A stretch of DNA of 64,000 nt from Mnemiopsis leidyi (Eukaryota; Ctenophora; Tentaculata; Lobata; Bolinopsidae), in assembly GCA_000226015.1 (NCBI GenBank), contig JH154988.1, forward strand, positions 83,979 through 147,978, given 5' to 3'. The notes under the pieces are model-generated. The model had not been told where the DNA came from. It saw only the letters and a list, made by a program, of their open reading frames with translations, and ran no database searches. The translations under genes and the position numbers were made by a program. This document shows, in pieces, positions 21,977 to 34,300 of the stretch; position 1 is the first letter of the stretch; each line of letters begins with the position of its first letter.

Positions 21977-22067
21977 TTGACGAGATGATATCCGTCTAAC
22001 GTTCTAACGAAACGCGAGGAGAGCAGAAAACTGCGAGCCGCGCGCGGGTCGGGTAACATCTCGACAA
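21977..22067. mobile_element. MITE copy d, 91 bp, TSD GTATGACT
   Basis: Ends are TTGACGAGATGATATCCGTC and GGTCGGGTAACATCTCGACAA. Perfect 8-bp flanks GTATGACT lie at 21969-21976 and 22068-22075. The interior closely matches copy b (GAGCAGAAAACTGCGAG). Confidence 0.9.
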
Positions 22068-22574
22068 GTATGACTTTGACGGGAGGGTGCGCGCTAATGT
22101 ACAAATTTCAAAAGAATGTGTATCACTGTATCGGTGTATTTTAACAAGTCAAATAAAAGTTGTCCAAAGAGTACGCGATCCAAGCATACAAAATTGGCTG
22201 AAATACGTAAAAAATCAACGTTCATTCCTAGGCTGGCCGAATTTTACATGTACATGTTCTTGTTCCACAAATGACGAAACGATATCATTAACATATTATA
22301 ATTATCATCAACTGTTTCCCGTAAAATTTTTTGAATTTCGTGATCACAGCCTGCACTGAGCTATAACCATAAGGCCAAAAATAGCTGAGTAGATACTATA
22401 ACCAATACTATAACCAATTATTTGCCAGTCAAAAAGCCTAGTAATCAACTTCAGGCGTAGCAATCCCGCTGCGAATATCTTAAAAATCGAGGATTGTTCT
22501 GCAACAATTTCCAACCGCCTCCTATTCCTAACTAAATACCGAGTTTGTGATACCGTTAGTGTTACTGGCAGTGA

Positions 22575-22735
22575 TACCTTCTTCAATTTCAGAGGTAAAC
22601 ACCACTATCCACCTGCACCCTGGACCGCCCAACCAATCGTCTCGTTGCCCAAGTGGTGTCAAGGGAAAGTACACAGTGGTTGACCAACAAATTTCAATGG
22701 TATGGATTACAACAGCGTGGCAATCGATGATCTAC
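22575..22735 (+). pseudogene. Possible LINE ORF fragment (HPGP motif)
   Basis: The frame reads IHLHPGPPNQSSRCPSGVK and then VDQQISM. It resembles the HPGP-CGVC-NQxGIxCD region found before the endonuclease in some non-LTR elements, but the cysteines are lost. Support is weak. 22080-23014 otherwise shows no exon I can assign to the synthase downstream. Confidence 0.25.
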
Positions 22736-23014
22736 CAATTTTTCTTGGCTATCTGCTGTTTGCACCATTATAGTCTGTAATCGAGCGGAGTTCAGTTGTG
22801 CAATACTCTCGATACATACTACTTTATATCGTGCCACATTTTGCTGCTCCTACGAGCTGAGGCTTTCAGTAACGAACATGTAATTTTCCAAGTTTGTTAA
22901 GATCAACACGAGCCTCAACACTCAATAAATCTTTAATGAAGTAACGTACAATGTGAATGATTACTTTCTAAAATTGTCATCACTTAGCTGAATCCGTGCT
23001 GAGTGTTACTGTTG

Positions 23015-25359
23015 ATGAAGGGAGGGTGCAATCCGGTACAAGAGGGGGACGAGGTGGTCGTAGCTGGAATCGGAGCTAGGTTACCAGGGAGACAGCACTG
23101 GTTCCAAGAAGAAACGGAGAGAGGTGGTCCAAGATGGACCAGAGGCTTCTGTGGCATCAAGAACGATGTCGGTAAGGTATTCTTACCGTGTTGATTGACG
23201 TTGTTTCCGAGGACGATAAGATATTTGTGCTGACCCAGATTATTGCCTTAACATTTATAAAACCTGAAAGTACCATCTTACCTTAGCGACGTTGACGAAT
23301 ATTGACAAGTTTGATTCGGGAGCATTCCGGGTCCACAGCCGAATGGCCGCTACTCTGGATCCGCAATGTAGACTCATGCTGGAGGTATGTTTATTTCGAT
23401 AGTCTAGCCTGATCATATCTCTTTTTGTAAGACATTAAAAAAGAATTTGTCTCAGTCATCGTGAGAAGGATTTGCTTTATCTTTGAAAACAAACTAAAGT
23501 TGTTTCACTTTCATCACTTTCAGTCGTAAGACTGTTTCTTTCAAATCTCGCTAAACGTGTTACTATCAAGGCATCAAGCTTCTAAGCCTGCCCACTGTTT
23601 TTCCAGGTTGTTTGGGAAGCGATAGTGGACGCTGGGTATAACCCAGAGAATCTGCGAGGTTCTAAGACCGCAGTCTGGGTGGCGTGTAACCGCAGTGAAA
23701 CTGGGGAGGCGCTATGTGGCAAAGACGGTGGGTTTGACACAAGATCCTTTAATTCTCCAGTTTTCTTACTTATGAGACCCACATGTCAATATTTGATAAG
23801 ATCTGTAATCATTCTGAGCAGTATCAATATTTGATGTTTTAACTTTAAGTTGATCTTGCATATACTGACAAAAATTAAATGAGAAATTCATTTCATAATT
23901 GATTCAGAGCAAGATGGCTACTTGGTCCTGGGAAATTGTCGAGCAATGTATTCCAATCGAGTCTCTTACGCATTTGACTTCAAAGGACACAGGTTTGGAA
24001 CTTCAGAAGAACTGGTTTTCTCAATAAAGTTTTCATTGGTGAAATCTTAATCTCAATATTGCTCACATGAATAGAAGTTAGCATGAGTTGCCAAAAATTA
24101 CCATAATTTCAAACATTATGATCGAAGCATCAACAATAACAATTTCACGAGCACACTTTCCCAGTGTGACTGTGGACGGAGGGGGAGCCTCTAGCGGGTC
24201 TCTCCTTTACACGGCAGTCCAGTACTTGGAGGCGGGAAAGTGCGACTTTGCTGTTGTCGGGGCAACCAACTTGATCTTCAAACCCGGCGTTCAAATAGGT
24301 GAAACTAATAAGCTGCTACTTAAATAGTTTTCTTTTAAAGGGAGAGTGAGACATTTGAATTTTATACTTTTCTACATCTTCTCTAAGAGTAAGAGAAGTT
24401 ACCTTGCGAACAATATGAAATTGAATGACAAAACTATAACTACATCCAATATAATTACGTAATTAATTACCCATTACCCAGGGTTAGAGCTGACGGCCGG
24501 AGGTGCTAAGCTAACACGGGGCGAGGCGGTGATAGCCGTGCTCCTCACAAAGAAGTCCCGGACAGTCCGTCCGTATTGCCGTGTGAAGGGAGTGTCTTGT
24601 ACGTGGTTGGGTTCACCACCACAGGGGGACTTGATCAAGTCTGCCATCATGAAGACTTACCTTGCAGCACATGTTGGTTGGTAGTTCAGATGTATTTTAG
24701 GAAGGAGAGGTGATGAATTTCGTATCTTGGTCATAGAATTTCGTCAGTCAGAAGTATAGGAGTAAGATTACTGTTTTACGTACTACATAGGCAAAATAAG
24801 TTTACATAGGCAAAATGATTCTAAAATGTGCATGCATATCCTGACCCATTGTCGTAATGAATAAACAGCACAGTGTTGATCTAAAATATCTCTACAGATC
24901 CAGATACAGTCGATAAAGTAGATCTGGCTACAATCCCTGGTTTTGATACAGCTGAACGTTACGTCACTGCGAAGATATTCAGCTCTGATAAGATGGGTAA
25001 ATTAGTTTTTTTTTCAGATTATTGATCCATGATTCTTAAGATCGGTGTATAATGTTATGAAATATAAATATTGAACACAGATTTTTCAACTTCTTGAAAC
25101 TCCTGCGTATGTCTAACGCAGTAACATCAGGAGAGGAAAGAAAAGTTGACTACGAAAGTGCTGCCGGACTATTCGCACTTCTCCAGGCAAGCTTGCTCCT
25201 TCATAAAGACAAACTCAAGCTGGTTGGGATTAACGATCTGGGTAGAACGGGGAACTTCTCTCACATAATTTTGAGCAGAGTGTCGGAGAAGGGGCTTCCT
25301 CGCACTGTCACGTTTGAAGATGAGGAGATGAAACGGGAGTGGTGCGAGCACGATGTCAG
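23015..25359 (+). other. KS domain lacking the Cys-His-His catalytic residues
   Basis: Exons 1-8 align along the whole KS fold: VVVAGIGARLPG at the start, FDSGAFRVHSRMAATLDPQ, RLMLEVVWEAIVDAGYNPE, then GINDLGRTGNFSHIILS at the end, matching GINSFGFGGSNVHIIL of FAS. The nucleophile region (24175-24198) reads VDGGGASSGS where active enzymes have DTACSSS. The HGTGT region reads IPGFDTAERY. The KSNMGH region reads RKVDYESAAGL. Each catalytic residue is therefore replaced, and loops such as PFD-xxADGY are shortened, giving about 345 residues against a usual 410. Condensation should be impossible at this site. Confidence 0.85.
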
Positions 25360-28300
25360 GTTCGGTAGAGCAGAAATTAAACAAACAGAAATTAAACAGA
25401 CAAGAATTGGCAAAAAAGTCATATAGTTTGGTGAGTGAGGCGATTGGCGCCATTGGCGCCAATTGATCCACTCAATGAAACAAATGGATGTCCCATCGGT
25501 CAGTGGTGCCAATGGTGGTCCCAATCGACATTGGCGCCATTGGCGACCATTGGATCCATTATAAAGGATCCAACGGAACCACTCGATAGTCGATGGCAAT
25601 ACCTTTCTCACGATCACCACTCAGTGTGAATGGATCATTTGGAATTTCAATGGCGACAATGGTTGTAACATGGCGACAATGGCATTAATGGCGACAATGG
25701 TACCGACAATGGTACCAATGGCGACAACAGACAAGAATTTAGCTTCTTAATCACTGGAATTGCAACAGGAGCCAGGAATTGTTTTATGATGTATCAATCA
25801 GATTAATAAAATTACAAAATTATACAAATTTTCAGGAATCGGCTAAGCATGAAAAGGGTATCACATCCAAAACTCTCTATAAAGTTCAAAGACAAACAGA
25901 GATCTCTTAGTCCTCTTATGCGAAAAGTATTCTTCTCCAAGTTCTTACCTTCATTCATAATAAAACTTTTCCCAAACTAATAGCATTATTTCTCTTAACA
26001 GTTTACACTCCAGTGATCTAGTCGTACTATGAACAATATCACTTATTAACACTTTATTGCACAGAGCAGGACAGAGCCGACAGTTTGTTGCACCGCCGCC
26101 GACAAGAAACTACCCACCATGTCCGCACTAACGGCAAGAGACAGACCACAGTTTGGGGAAGGGAGAACAGAGGAAGCTGTCAAGGCTGTTTTGGAGTTCT
26201 GTGCAGAAAATGAGCGTACTGGGGAGGGGAGACTGTTGCAGGAATGTATGATCGGGGCCAACAGTGTTCACCTCCCGTTTAGAGGTAAGGTAATGTTTGG
26301 CCAAGTTTTCGGCTGGGTTGGAGCTTGGCTAAGTCAGATTTTAAGTCCGTGAATTTCACTTCATTGATCATGATCCAAACTAATATTGTTAGGTTTCACA
26401 TTTCACAACAACCTAAAAACAAATCCAGGTTACAAAATAGGAAAATTAGTTGAGATCAGACAAAGCCCATCAAGTCCTCCACCTATTTGGTTAATTTGCA
26501 GCGGAGTCGGGTCTCAGTGGGTCGGCATGCTCAAACAGTACTCCCAGAACCCCTTTTGTGCCGAGATACTGGAGGATCTTACCCAGCTTCTTCTCATGCA
26601 TTCTTTCGATCTCACGAGACTGGTTTACTCTGAGGATATCCGCCTATTTGACGACCCAAAGTCCTTGTTTGTGGGATTGGCAGTGGTGCAATGCCTGCAG
26701 GTATTTCAGTGAATTTTTGCTGGCAATATCAATCAATCTTAACTCTTAAGTACTCCAGACATATTCATTATTTGGGTGCTGCTTAACGTAGTTATTGGGC
26801 AGAAAAATAACTGTTGTGTATATGTCAGCCTGCGCTTACTTATGCTTTTTCCAGATAGAGCTATTGAGAGCTCACAAAATTCCGATTGCCGGAGTTTTAG
26901 GACACAGTTTCGGAGAACACGCCGCTGCTTTCGCAGCAGGCTGTCTTAACCGGCACGAGTTTATTTTGACCGCTCATGCTCGAGGAAAGGTAGTGTCTCT
27001 GTGTGAGACTGGTGCTATGGCGGTTGTTGCTTGTTCTTGGGAGGATGCTAAGGATATCGCTGTCAAGTATGAAGTCGAGGTTAGGGTTTACTTCTACTTT
27101 CACGATTAATCGCTGATTCAACAGCGATTTTGTACTCGTATCGCCTCAAAAAAATTACTAAATGCGATACACAAAAGAAAGATCTGCACAGTTATACCCA
27201 AACTTTTCTGTTGCAGGTAGCCTGTGACAACGCTCCCAAGTTGGTAACGATGTCGGGTCTGCAAAGTAACATCTTCAACATGCTGGACAACCTACACCAG
27301 CAGGGCCTCTTTGCCAGACTCATCAAGAGTGGGAACAGAGCTTTTCATTCCTCCCTTGTCAGACCTGCCACTTCCAAGTTTACTGCTAAACTTCACAGGA
27401 TTATTACGGGTACGTCATTTCAATAGTTTTTATTATATGTATTGAGTTTAGAGCACAGATCTACAGTAAGTGAGTCTCTCTTATAATCTGTCAACTAAGT
27501 TCATGAGATGAATGCTTGTATGAAAGCAGAACAGGTTTACAGTTTACAAATTTAACCGTGACGTTGCAGAGGTTAGAGAACCCACCCTACAATGGGTATC
27601 CTCCTCTGGCCAGGCCCCCTTCAGCAGGGAGTACCTCTCCAACAACCTCCAGCTTCCAGTCAGATTCACCGGGGCCGCTGCTAAGATACCATCAGACGCT
27701 CTTCTCTTGGAGGTCAACATTATCCTTTATCGGGATCAAATTTTCCTGCGTAGCTTTATAATACCGTCAATCATATTTTATAAATACCATAGCTTTTGTG
27801 ACAGTCATGCGACTATCAGTTTGCTTAACGACATCTCAATCTTGCTCCACTGTGATATTTTTCTCAGTTTGTTTTTACAGATTGGAGCTCATCCTGTTAT
27901 AAAACCCATGCTCAGAGATCTTCCAAACACGTTGATATTTTTAAGTTCTAAAGATAAGCCGGTGAGTATTGAGCAGGTAATCCAAGATACCTGCCCCAAA
28001 TCACCTTCCAATAGATGATGAATAAATTTCACAATCCGTAAGGTTTCAATGGAACTATAACTCCCATGCAACTATAATTTACCTGGTCTTTTATAATTCC
28101 TCTAAATATCCTTATCTTCAAAACGCTTAACTTTGTCAGGAAGTGAGTTTTGAGAGGACTTTAGGAGAACTCTATCTGCATGGACACAAGATTCACCTAG
28201 CAGACAAAGGTGCGGACTTGAGTAAGACTGGACCTGTAGGTCACGTGGTGCAATGGGAACACTCTCAGACCTGGTACACCCCCAAGTGAGTTTGTAAGAA

Positions 28301-31300
28301 TAAGTGCACTTTACGAATACTTCTAGCTTTAGTACACCCCGTCACTTAGCCCCAAGTGAGTTTGTAAGAATAAGTGCACTTTACGAATACTTCTAGCTTT
28401 AGTGCACCCCGTCACTTAGCCCCAAGTGAGTTTGTAAGAATAAGTGCACTTTACGAATACTTTTGGTTTTACTACACCCCGTCACTTAGCCCTGACTCCT
28501 GAGGTGTTATTTCATTTCATCTTGATTTCATGGTACTGGTGCTATGAACAAGTTGCAGTATTGACAAAACTGACCAAATCACCCTTTATCATTATGATGT
28601 TTTTAGATATGATGAGTTCATGACGGTTCCAACGCTGAAACCTGAAAACACCTTACACTCCAAGACGTTTACTTACAGCCTGGATGGCAAGGACAAGTAC
28701 CTTTTTGGTAAGTATCTACTTGTATAATACCTACTTAAATCATCAGGTCTTTAGTTGAGTTTGAAGATGCTTTCGAAACCGTTTAACAAAATATAACCAT
28801 CCGTCGCATCTAACGGTCTTTAAGCTGCGATAGTCGGGCGTTACCGTTTAGTCCAAAGATTTTATGATCATTTATTGGAGGTGCTTTTTTCTCAGGATAC
28901 AAGTGGATATGTCACTTCTATATTTCAGGACACAAGATAGATAACACTTCTATATTTCCCGGAGCTGGCTATCTGACTGCTGTTCTTGATACTATCACCG
29001 AGACTCTTGTAGGGACAAAATTGAGTCAAAATTAAATCTTGATTTCAATAGACTTAGACATAGAGAGTCTCTATTAGAGACCTTGATATGAAACCTATAA
29101 GATTCGCACTATTAAATTTTTGTAAAAGCTATGCTTTGTCACTAGGACGTATAATTTTTTCATTAAACCTCAGAAAGGAACAAGACAAATAGAACTGTCG
29201 GACATTACCTTTGCTCGAGCGTTACCCCTCAGTGGAGACAAGATAACATTGAAGGTGCACCTGGACGTTGCTCTGGAAGTGTTTGTCGTTGAAGTTAGTT
29301 GGAAATTCAATTATCATATTAGGATAAATGTTAAATCATAATATCAAGTTTTTTGTCTTCAGAAGTGGTAGGCAAATGAAGGTTATATCTATCGTCTGAT
29401 CAATATTATTTTGTTATGATTTTGCCTCTGTTGATATGATTTCTGTCTTCAGGAACAAGACAACATATATTGTCGTGGACAGTTTAGGATTCCCCGGAGC
29501 AATGAAAAGCAACAAAAGACTAATTGCGACAGGAGCATCATGGCAGAAGAAGAGTGGGTAGGTCAAAATTTTAAGTTTTTCTACTTGCTACGCAATGAAA
29601 ATTATTAGAACTGTCCAGTTGATTATCTCAACGATTTCCATCATTGATAGCAGTCACCTAATCGAAAACCGTTGCACGGCGTCACGCTATCTAATTTAAG
29701 GCTCATCCAAACATCCATGAGGTTTCCTCACAAGCATTCTACAAAGAGATGAACTTAAGAGGGTACTGTTACGAAGACGATTTTAGAATGATAAAAAAGT
29801 ACAGGCAGACACCCGAGTTAGATGTAGCGCTCGTGAACTGGGACCAGGGTAAAAAGGTGAGTTTTCTACACCCGTGCAGGGTGATGGTGGTGTAGTGGTT
29901 TAGCATAAGTTCTTTGGCGGAAAGGTTGGGAGTTCAAGCCTCACTTTCAGCCACTCGCCTCATAAAACGTAAAACATATAAAATTCGTTACAATATCTAT
30001 TAATCTTGAAAAAAGAACGATTGTCATCAATACAGGTCCTGCTGATCGATAGTGTTCTCCAAAGTTCGGTGTTCAACAATAACAAGAGAAAACTAGCTTT
30101 GCCGAGTAGAATAACAAAACTTATATTTGACTGCGTGAAGTACAAAGAAATGCAGCATCAGTCAGAGATCAAGATACAAGGGAGTCCGAAGTTTGATTGG
30201 TATGGTTTCAAATTATCTTTATTTCTACTAGTACCAATTGTTGAAGTCGCGATTTCAACGGTTTCAACATAATTTTCAACATTGGTCGCACAATACAAAC
30301 AATACTTATTTCAGTTGGAGTGCAGAGTGCCTCTTTGTCTACAAAGTCGCAGGGACGGTAGTTGAACGTAAGTATAAAGAAGAAGTAGTTATGATGGCCG
30401 AGACATTATCCCCAACTGTTGAAACAAATAACAGAGAAAGCACCCTTGTTACTGAATACAGAAAACAGCTTATGACTTTTAACGGAAGTGTTGAGGACTT
30501 TAGTACTTTGCAGACGGCTTTAGAGAGTACTGTCATTCTAAAGTCTCTTATAAACAAAGAGTCGCCAATGTCATTGTCTACAGTTCTTGGTGATATCTTG
30601 TTTAACACCGTCATGATGATGGACTCTCTAAAAAGTGGTTTAGACATCGCTTTTGAACATCTTGATCAGCGGGTCACCGTCTTCCTCGTCAGTCCGGACT
30701 TTGATCTCGGTCTAAAGGAGCGTGAAAAGGTTTGCAAAACTCTTTATTTATTTTTGGCACATGTTTCTTATAAAACAAAGTATAGAAACTTCATCTTTCA
30801 GAACACGTGTTTGTAAAAATTGATTTGTTAGCTTTATAAAGCTCATTCCCGGTATATTTCAGCTGTTTCCTGCTAAAACCTTGGTCATAAACACCTTCGA
30901 AAACCTCCAGAGCCTATTCGAGCACCTCAAATCAAATGGCACGCCCTCCTCAGCTCTACTTATCCTCAACCATGCATTCAAGCACAATAACATTGTAGAT
31001 GATACTAGAAGTCTCAATGAAATAATTGTGCGTGATACCGTTGTTATCGTCAATCAAGTAAGTGCTTCGCAATAATCGCTTTAAAACTTTTGTAAAAGTT
31101 CCAGCTACAGAACGTCGTTAAACTTTTTTCAAACGACTATCTTTTGAACGATATGCTTAATATTATTCGATTCGATACTTCATAACTACTTATGTTTAAC
31201 TTACGACTTAATTTACATACTGCACGTTTAGTTCTGACGAACAAGGGACAGTGATCTGCACAAAATGAGATTTTATAAAAAAAACATGTAAAAACTAAAG

Positions 31301-34300
31301 GAGTGTCGATAGTTCAATAATTTACTTTTAAAGGTACACAAGTTAACGGGGTTAAATGAAATCTTAGTGACTGAACCAGGTGACATTGTGGCAGTTGATA
31401 AAGTTTTCCATCATCAAAAAGATGTTGATTTATTGTGGAGAAGAGATGGAGTAAATTGTCAGGTAATTTTAATCAACTTGCGGTAATTTTGTGTGAGAGA
31501 TGTTGGGTGTACTTTAAAAAGTAGAATGGGCAAACTTATAAAATTTATCACATATTGCAACAGATGTATTTCAAAAAGTTATCAATTCAAAATGAAAATA
31601 TTGGTCAGATTCAGTTGGAATTATTGATGAAAATGTCCATGTTTCAGGCAGTGATGATTAGAAAAAAGCAAGGCAAAGTTATTAAACGAATTAAAGTTGA
31701 CGATGAAGGTTTATTTCTCGCTCAGCTTAAAGAGAAGGTTTGCAGTTAAGCTAAGTTGCAAACAGATTTATCTTCGTTTTCCGACAAATAACTTCTGGAA
31801 CTGTTTTTGAGTTCTTACGCTATCAGTCGAAGCTAAGCCAACTACCAAGATGACAAAGATTTGAATTCTGATTGGTACGGTTCAACCAGTTTTATAATTC
31901 AAAAACCTATTGATTCTAAATTCCCTTTTTTTAGATGATTTCGACGGAACAGCGAGAGATAGCTCTGACCGGAAGTGGTGGGGAGATTGGTCTGGCAAGA
32001 TGTTTGAGACAGGAACATTTAACTGTTCGACACTCCACAGTCCTCACTCCACCAGGTAACCATTGTGGCATATAATGGCACTTGCTTTACTTTCACAGTC
32101 CTTTGCTCCTGAAGCAGTTCGAACTTCAAGAAAAAATAAAGATATTTCCACTGCATTACGAAACTAATAGCTACATCGTTAAGGAAAAGAAGAAGTTTCT
32201 GGAACGTACACTTACACACCTCTTATTGAGAAGAAGATTGCCAAGGTTGCACTTTCCGAAGTGAGGGATAAGATTACTGGGTTCTTTTGTGAAGTTCTAT
32301 CGCCAGGTTTCTTGGAGTTGTTGTATTTTTTGTATTTTCTTTCAGTTCTTCTGCTTTTTAGCTGCGCGTGTTCTGAGGAGTAAGAACTATAAGTATAAAA
32401 CAGAAAGCAGAATTAACAAACTGAATTGGTGGACATGAAATATTTGAGTGGCATGATAAACTATCGTTTTTCTAATAATTCAAAACCAGGTGACATGACA
32501 TCTCTGACATGGACGAAGAGTTTCTTCTCAAAGGAGGCAATCCAAGTCACTTACAGTGCCCTTAACTTCAGAGACCCGATGGTGGCCTCCAGGAGACTTA
32601 ACGTTTCGACCCTCCCGTACGACGGAAACACATCGAATTTGAGTGAGAATTATAATATGATCAGATATGATCAGATATTTGCTTGCTTAGTCTTGCTTTA
32701 AACGGCTAGGTGGCGCAGTTGGTTAGAATGTCAGTTTCGTAATCTAGAGGTTGCGAGTTCGAATCCCAGTGCTGCCTAGTCGTGGGGTGAGCGTCTTTAA
32801 CGCTCAGCTAAGGAGTCCATCAGATCTATGCAGCCTCACGGTCCACCTAGCCGAATGCTCGAGAAATCGTGTGTGAGGGTTAAATTGGGAGCTGTACTAA
32901 CTGATGCAGCAAAAAGCAACTTCATTGGATGACTACCAGTACCGTGATTGGGATCACTGCCTCGCCTGATTTATCTTTCTGCTTAATTTCACTTGTATGA
33001 GTCTGCAGAAGCATTAGGTTCTGGCGTTGCCTGCTACAGGAGTACAGGCTATCCCGAACTTATAAGCTTGCTACTTAGTCTCGCCATGATTTAATCGCTA
33101 GTTTTTCTTAAGTATAAACGCAGCATAAAATTTACTCACAAAAAGTTTGTCTTAGAGCGGCTGGGTATTGAATACTCTGGCACAACACCTGGTGGAGAGA
33201 AGGTGATGGGGATAGTTCCTTGTCAGGGACTAGCAACACACATCGAGGGCTTTTCTCATCTGAGATGGGAGGTAAGATATAAATAGAGTCCACCTTCCCA
33301 GAATCCCACGATAAAAACATAGTAGTTTATTTATTTTCACCAAACCTTTTAGTTTCACGTACCGGTATATTACCGACCATGATATATATCTATACAACTA
33401 AAACAACCCCAATACCAGGTACCACAGAGACTGTCCCTAGCAGATGCAGCTACATTACCACTAGCCTACTGTACAGCTTACTACGGTCTGGTAGCTAGAG
33501 CAGGGCTACATTCGGGACAGTCAGTCCTGGTCCACTGCGGGGCGGGGGCTGTTGGGACAGCTGCTCTGCGTATCGCCTTCAACAGAGGTAGGTATACACC
33601 AGTATACCGCTGTAAGGCATTCATCTTCATTCCAAATTTTCGTATAGACTTTTTTGATGATTTTTATCCTAGGAGTCTATCATTATCACGATAATTCAGT
33701 TTATTATTGGATCGAGTTCCATCAATTATCATGGTTGGAGAAACAGTGACACACCATTTTAGGCTGTGATGTTTGGACTACAGTAAGTTCAGCTGACAAA
33801 CGAAACTACCTCCTTTCAATCTTTCCGGATCTGAAACGAGAGAACATAGGGCACTCCCGCTCACAGAGCTTTGTTAAAACTGTCTTGAATGGAACTCGAG
33901 GGAAAGGAGTGGACATTGTCCTGAACAGTCTGTCTGGTTAGTTAGCACGTTGTTCAGTCCAGGTGATTAGTCTGCAGCCGCATTTCTGATAAGGGTGGTC
34001 TTTCAAAAGCTATTATATTCTGCCAAATCTTTAAAAACCAACTTTAAAATAACGGAGCCTTATTTTTGTACATAATTGTACATATTGTACATAATTGTAT
34101 ATATTGTACATAACTGTGCATATTAAACATAATTTAACATTTTTTACATAATTCTACGTTTTGTCAGGTAAGTTGCTCCTAGCAAGTGCCAGATGTGTCA
34201 AAGCAGGAGGACACTTTGTAGAGATCGGAAAATACGACATGCAGACAAACAGCCCCCTTCCCGCCACCCTTCTGATCAGGGGCTGTCAGATCCACGGGGT

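Larger units (their letters stand above)
28140..30199 (+). other. DH domain with weakened motifs
   Basis: The hot-dog repeat around GHKIDNTSIFPGAGYL keeps the catalytic His of HxxxGxxxxP but has Asn for Gly. The usual GYxYGPxF reads GYCYEDDF. The second catalytic acid is retained in LLIDSVLQ. Activity is uncertain. Confidence 0.7.

Noticed and set aside
32704-32776. Possible tRNA gene (A and B boxes)
   Set aside because: Only about five base pairs of acceptor stem form, and the sequence continues into a body shared with 7615-7853, so it is a SINE head.
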